A stretch of DNA of 11,371 bases, taken from NCBI GenBank assembly GCA_025350445.1, contig JANXXV010000859.1:1-11371 (forward strand). Direction: 5' to 3'. This DNA comes from Bryobacteraceae bacterium. Its GTDB lineage: Bacteria; Acidobacteriota; Terriglobia; Bryobacterales; Bryobacteraceae. Within the stretch, counting starts at the first letter, position 1; each line of letters begins with the position of its first letter. Positions 8,583 through 11,371 of the stretch are shown in pieces. Both the position numbers and the translations under genes were made by a program. The notes beneath the pieces are model-generated. The model saw only the letters and a program-made list of their open reading frames with translations. It was not told where the DNA came from and did no database searches.

Positions 8583-9970
8583 TGACTCGACGAGAAGCAC
8601 TTTGCCGTGGTGCGAATGGATTCGGGGGACTGGCTCTTGCCACACTGCTGGCTGAGAAATCGAATGCGGCCGCACGTGCGCCGCATCACCCGGCGAAAGC
8701 GAAGTCGGTGATCTTCCTTTTCATGGATGGAGGCCCTTCGCAGATTGACACCTTCGATCCCAAGCCGCGGCTGATTCAGGATAACGGCAAGCCGATTCCG
8801 TTGAAGACGCCAACCACCGTTTTCAACATCAGCGATAAGATGCTGGGGTCTCCATTCCAGTTCAAGCAGCACGGACAATCGGGCGCTTGGGTGAGCGAGC
8901 TTTTCCCACACGTCGCCACGTGCGTCGATGATATGGCGATCGTGCGCTCCATGGTGGCCGACCACTCCGAGCATACGGCGGCGAACTACTTCATGCATTC
9001 CGGATCAGGTTTTCAGGGACGTCCGAGCATGGGCGGATGGGTGAACTACGGGCTGGGCAGCGAGTGCGACAATCTGCCGGGCTTCATTGTGCTGGAAAGC
9101 GGCTTGATACCGCCGGGTGGCCTGGATCTTTTCGGCAGCGGCTTTCTTCCGGCCAGTTACCAAGGCACGTTGTTCCGCAAAGGTGCGCATCCGGTGGCTG
9201 ATCTGGAGCCGCGCGAAGCTTCCGTAGCGCTGCAACAGAGCAAGCTGGGCCTGTTGAAGAAGTTGAATCAGGGTGTGCTGGAACGCTTCGCCGGTGTAAG
9301 CGAAGTGGAGGCCACCATCAGTAACTACGAACTGGCGTTCCGCATGCAGACGGAAGTTCCGCGATTGCTCGATTGGTCGGGCGAATCGGATGCGACGAAG
9401 AAGATGTACGGCATTGATGAGCCTGACACCGCCGAATTCGGCAGGGAATGTCTGATTGCCCGGAGACTCGTCGAGCGCGGTGTACGGTTCATCGAACTGC
9501 TGACGCCGGCGCGTAAGGGCTTCGACCGTTGGGATCAGCACGGAAATCTGGAGGATGGCCACCGGACCAATTCGAAGGCCGTGGACCAACCGATTGCCGC
9601 GTTGCTGAAGGATCTGAAAGGCCGTGGATTGCTGGATCAGACGCTAGTGCTATGGGGCGGGGAATTCGGCCGGACGCCTTGCGCGCAGATTCCGGACGGC
9701 GGGTATACCAAGGCAGTGGGGCGCGATCACAATCCGTTCGGCTTCACCATGTGGATGGCGGGCGGTGGCGTGAAAGGCGGTATTGTCCACGGCGCGACGG
9801 ATGAGTTTGGCTACTACGCGGTAGAGGACAAGGTCCACGTGCACGATTTGCACGCCACCATTCTGCATCTGCTGGGACTGGATCACAAACGGCTGACGTA
9901 CCGGTTCAGCGGACGCGATATGCGGCTGACTGATGTTGCCGGCGAACTGGTTCCGAAGCTGATGGCGTAG
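8579..9970 (+). CDS. DUF1501 protein D, Tat-exported, phosphatase/sulfatase-like fold
   Basis: The product is 463 residues from ATG 8579. This start overlaps the previous stop as ATGA; a second ATG follows at once at 8582, and a longer in-frame reading from TTG 8525 would bury the signal peptide. GGAG lies at 8561-8564, rather far upstream. The N-terminus (TRREALCRGANGFGGLALAT) is a twin-arginine signal. Core marks, numbered from 8579: 'FLFMDGGPSQIDTFDPKP' (46-63), 'RLVERGVRFIELL' (296-308), 'RWDQHGN' (317-323), 'VLWGGEFGRTP' (357-367), 'GRDHNPFGFTMWMAGGGVKG' (381-400) and 'HVHDLHATILHLLGLDH' (420-436). It is a paralogue of protein B, with the same block order but different loops. By fold it is an alkaline phosphatase/sulfatase relative of unknown substrate. 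It closes the four-gene operon, and a convergent gene ends 6 bases beyond its stop. Confidence 0.94.
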   Translation: MMTRREALCRGANGFGGLALATLLAEKSNAAARAPHHPAKAKSVIFLFMDGGPSQIDTFDPKPRLIQDNGKPIPLKTPTTVFNISDKMLGSPFQFKQHGQSGAWVSELFPHVATCVDDMAIVRSMVADHSEHTAANYFMHSGSGFQGRPSMGGWVNYGLGSECDNLPGFIVLESGLIPPGGLDLFGSGFLPASYQGTLFRKGAHPVADLEPREASVALQQSKLGLLKKLNQGVLERFAGVSEVEATISNYELAFRMQTEVPRLLDWSGESDATKKMYGIDEPDTAEFGRECLIARRLVERGVRFIELLTPARKGFDRWDQHGNLEDGHRTNSKAVDQPIAALLKDLKGRGLLDQTLVLWGGEFGRTPCAQIPDGGYTKAVGRDHNPFGFTMWMAGGGVKGGIVHGATDEFGYYAVEDKVHVHDLHATILHLLGLDHKRLTYRFSGRDMRLTDVAGELVPKLMA

Positions 9971-9981
9971 CGTTGGCTACG
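9966..9981. terminator. Small hairpin across the convergent gene junction
   Basis: CGTAGC (9966-9971) pairs with GCTACG (9976-9981) around a GTTG loop. The stem includes both convergent stop codons, TAG at 9968-9970 on the plus strand and TAG at 9979-9977 on the minus strand. Position favours a bidirectional transcription end. However, the stem is only 6 base pairs and no T-run follows on either strand, so it may instead slow read-through or be chance. Confidence 0.3.
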
Positions 9982-11068
9982 GCGCTGCCGGCGGCTTGAC
10001 CTCTGAAGGCTGAATGGGAATTTCTTTGTCTTTCAATTCCTTTTCCTTCAGTTCCTTTTCTCTTTCCTCCATCGCCTTCTTGCCGAAGCGGGGTACCCTG
10101 GGCACCGGCTTCGCGCTAGCCATCTCAGTGTAGACGTTGATGATCCGTTCCTTCTGAGCTGGATCTAGAATCAGGTACCGGTGTTTGCCTTGCGGGGATG
10201 GCGTGAACTTTGTGCGGCCGTCGTCCAACACGGTGATTGTTCCCGGGTCTGAGAGTTTGAAATAGCCGTCCTGCGAATGAACCGCATAGAGCACCGTGCT
10301 CATATCGCCCGACGGGGCATCGTACGGCATCGGCTGGAATGCTTTGTAAGCATCGACCACTGGATGCGCGGGGGACCAGGCGAAATCCTTTTCAATGCTG
10401 GCGGCGGGGAACGGAAGAGCCTCGCTAATTTCGGAACCGGAGATGACGATGGGCGTAGGCCATTCAGCAAAGAGCTTGCGCGCGGCCGGAATGTCGGTCT
10501 TGATATTAAGTTCCGGCTTACCGTCGGGGAACGCGCCACCGGTCATCGCCAGGAAACGGCATTTCGCGGTTACCAGATCCTTGAAGCCGGGCAGGTCCAG
10601 CACCTGCGCGAAATTGGTGGCAGGCCCTGCCAGAATTGCGATGGAGTTCTGATCGTATTGCGATGTGAACGCGTTGCGGATGAGCGCCGGAACTTCCGCC
10701 GTATCGTTGAGCTGGTGGATACCGTGCGCGTACATCGGTTTGCCCTCGGCGGTCATTTTCGCCAGAGGGACGGAGAGCATCGGAGTCTCGTCCTTGGTCT
10801 TTCCATTGGTGGCCAGTCCGACAGGCAGTGTGCGGCCGACCCCGCCGAACCCTCCGTTGACGGCGCCTGCATAGAAGCGGCCCACCGCTTCGCAGTACGC
10901 CGCGGAGCTGAGATTCGCGCGGCTGACACTTACCGATACCACGCGTGCTTCGTTCTTTCCGTCGAACCCGTAGAGCAGCGCCAGCGCCAGCGCGCCGTCG
11001 ATACTGGAACCCATGTCAGAGTCGAAGACGATCCCGACGGGGGGCTTTGCCTGTCCTTGAAACTGCAT
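9977..11068 (-). CDS. Nucleoside hydrolase-like protein with altered metal site
   Basis: The product is 363 residues from ATG 11068, chosen because GAGG lies 5 bases before it; an upstream GTG at 11113 would add 15 residues from repeat-like DNA. Family marks are 'VGIVFDSDMGSSIDGALALA' (11-30), equivalent to the Asp-rich N-terminal motif; 'AILAGPATNFAQVL' (144-157); 'ELNIKTD' (186-192), matching the substrate-binding E-F-N; and 'SGDMSTVLYAV' (253-263), with D255 in place of the usual C-terminal metal Asp. Nucleoside hydrolases split nucleosides into base and ribose using a calcium bound by these acids. Here the usual 'DD' of the first motif reads D24-G25, so one ligand is missing and activity is doubtful. 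The C-terminus (about 331-363) is a lysine/glutamate-rich tail ('EREKELKEKELKDKE') ending in 'PPAAP'. No signal peptide is evident. It lies downstream of a DUF1552 gene on the same strand. Confidence 0.85.
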   Translation of the reverse strand: MQFQGQAKPPVGIVFDSDMGSSIDGALALALLYGFDGKNEARVVSVSVSRANLSSAAYCEAVGRFYAGAVNGGFGGVGRTLPVGLATNGKTKDETPMLSVPLAKMTAEGKPMYAHGIHQLNDTAEVPALIRNAFTSQYDQNSIAILAGPATNFAQVLDLPGFKDLVTAKCRFLAMTGGAFPDGKPELNIKTDIPAARKLFAEWPTPIVISGSEISEALPFPAASIEKDFAWSPAHPVVDAYKAFQPMPYDAPSGDMSTVLYAVHSQDGYFKLSDPGTITVLDDGRTKFTPSPQGKHRYLILDPAQKERIINVYTEMASAKPVPRVPRFGKKAMEEREKELKEKELKDKEIPIQPSEVKPPAAP

Positions 11069-11073
11069 AGATG

Positions 11074-11077
11074 CCTC
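11074..11077 (-). promoter_or_regulatory. Shine-Dalgarno deciding the nucleoside hydrolase start
   Basis: On the minus strand GAGG stands 5 bases before ATG 11068. It supports this start over GTG 11113, which has no comparable sequence upstream and falls in repeat-like DNA. Confidence 0.55.
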
Positions 11078-11100
11078 GGAAACTACAAAAATTCGTGTAC

Positions 11101-11127
11101 ACCGCTCCCTCACGGTCGCGGCTCGGA
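11101..11127. repeat. Probable dispersed intergenic repeat fragment
   Basis: The stretch CCGCTCCCTCACGGTCGCGG followed by CTCGGAG lies between the DUF1552 stop and the nucleoside hydrolase start. Translated on the plus strand it gives 'PLPHGRGSE', a string I remember from many spurious short proteins in acidobacterial genomes, where it marks a widespread intergenic repeat. Only one copy is visible here and internal pairing is imperfect. The identification therefore rests on memory of related genomes and not on the window. Confidence 0.4.
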
Positions 11128-11136
11128 GACTAAGCT

Positions 11137-11371
11137 CTAACTTAAATTCAGGCCGTCCAGCCTTCCGGTGGAATCACCGAAGTTCTCGCCGTGTACATCC
11201 ATGCGGTCCATCATGGAAAGGAAGAGATTCGACATCGGCGTCTCTTTGCGGTAGTTGATGCGGCGACCGGTCTTGATGTAGTTATCGCCGCCGTGCCCCA
11301 CCAGCAACGTCGGCAGATCCTCGTGATTGAGCTTGTTGCCGTCGGTCAGACCGGCGCCGTAGACAATCATG
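11137..11371 (-). CDS. DUF1552 protein, C-terminal fragment
   Basis: The gene enters from the right edge, and about 77 residues are visible before TAG (11139-11137). The peptide holds 'MIVYGAGLTDGNKLNHEDLP', 'LLVGHGGDNYIKTGRRI', 'KETPMSNLFLSMMDRMDV' and 'FGDSTGRLDGL'. These match the conserved end of DUF1552 (PF07586, the HXXSHH family), a Tat-exported relative of DUF1501 that usually partners PSD2-PSD5/PSCyt3 (DUF1585/1587/1588/1592/1595) heme proteins. The Met at the edge is internal to the family alignment, not a start. The expected cytochrome partner would lie further right, outside the window. It is probably co-transcribed with the nucleoside hydrolase 68 bases downstream. Confidence 0.9.
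   Translation of the reverse strand, partial: MIVYGAGLTDGNKLNHEDLPTLLVGHGGDNYIKTGRRINYRKETPMSNLFLSMMDRMDVHGENFGDSTGRLDGLNLS

Noticed and set aside
10277..11140. Plus-strand open frame of 287 codons opposite the nucleoside hydrolase
   Set aside because: It mirrors a gene with family motifs and ends in the repeat-derived string 'PLPHGRGSE', typical of spurious predictions.

Overview
The window looks like a piece of chromosome from an acidobacterium of the Bryobacterales/Solibacter type; a planctomycete or verrucomicrobium is a weaker alternative. The basis is gene content: PSCyt1-PSCyt2(DUF1549)-PSD1(DUF1553) cytochrome proteins each followed by a Tat-exported DUF1501 protein, a DUF1552 protein, a divergent nucleoside hydrolase, and GC-rich sequence with compact gene spacing. 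The species is inferred, not shown.

Layout. Bases 1-101 hold the last codons of a short-chain dehydrogenase. A 54-base gap with imperfect 13-base tandem repeats and a clear Shine-Dalgarno leads to a HEAT-repeat protein with a C-terminal SEC-C zinc motif (156-1649). Its stop overlaps the start of a YbjQ/UPF0145 protein (1649-2020). A tight four-gene run follows on the same strand: cytochrome protein A (2036-4459), DUF1501 protein B (4462-5874), cytochrome protein C (5880-8582) and DUF1501 protein D (8579-9970). It reads as two copies of one two-gene cassette. The copies have diverged and carry different inserts in the middle of the cytochrome proteins. A block of four consecutive GC-rich hairpins (5902-5994) sits between B and C, is open in the reading frame of C, and seems to have displaced C's normal start and signal peptide.

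The minus-strand genes converge on this operon. A nucleoside hydrolase-like protein (11068-9977), with one usual metal-binding Asp replaced by Gly, lies downstream of a DUF1552 protein whose C-terminus alone is in the window (11371-11137). A short sequence that resembles an acidobacterial dispersed repeat lies between them. Only 6 bases separate the convergent stop codons, and a small hairpin spans that junction.

How the genes may work together. Proteins A and C each have two CxxCH heme c sites and, by family, act outside the cytoplasm. B and D carry twin-arginine signals and have an alkaline-phosphatase/sulfatase-like fold by family. Each cassette therefore pairs an exported diheme protein with a folded, Tat-exported hydrolase-like partner. 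The substrate is unknown; breakdown of complex polysaccharide is the usual suggestion for these families, and nothing in the window proves it. There are no rRNA, tRNA, CRISPR, transposase or phage genes that I can see.
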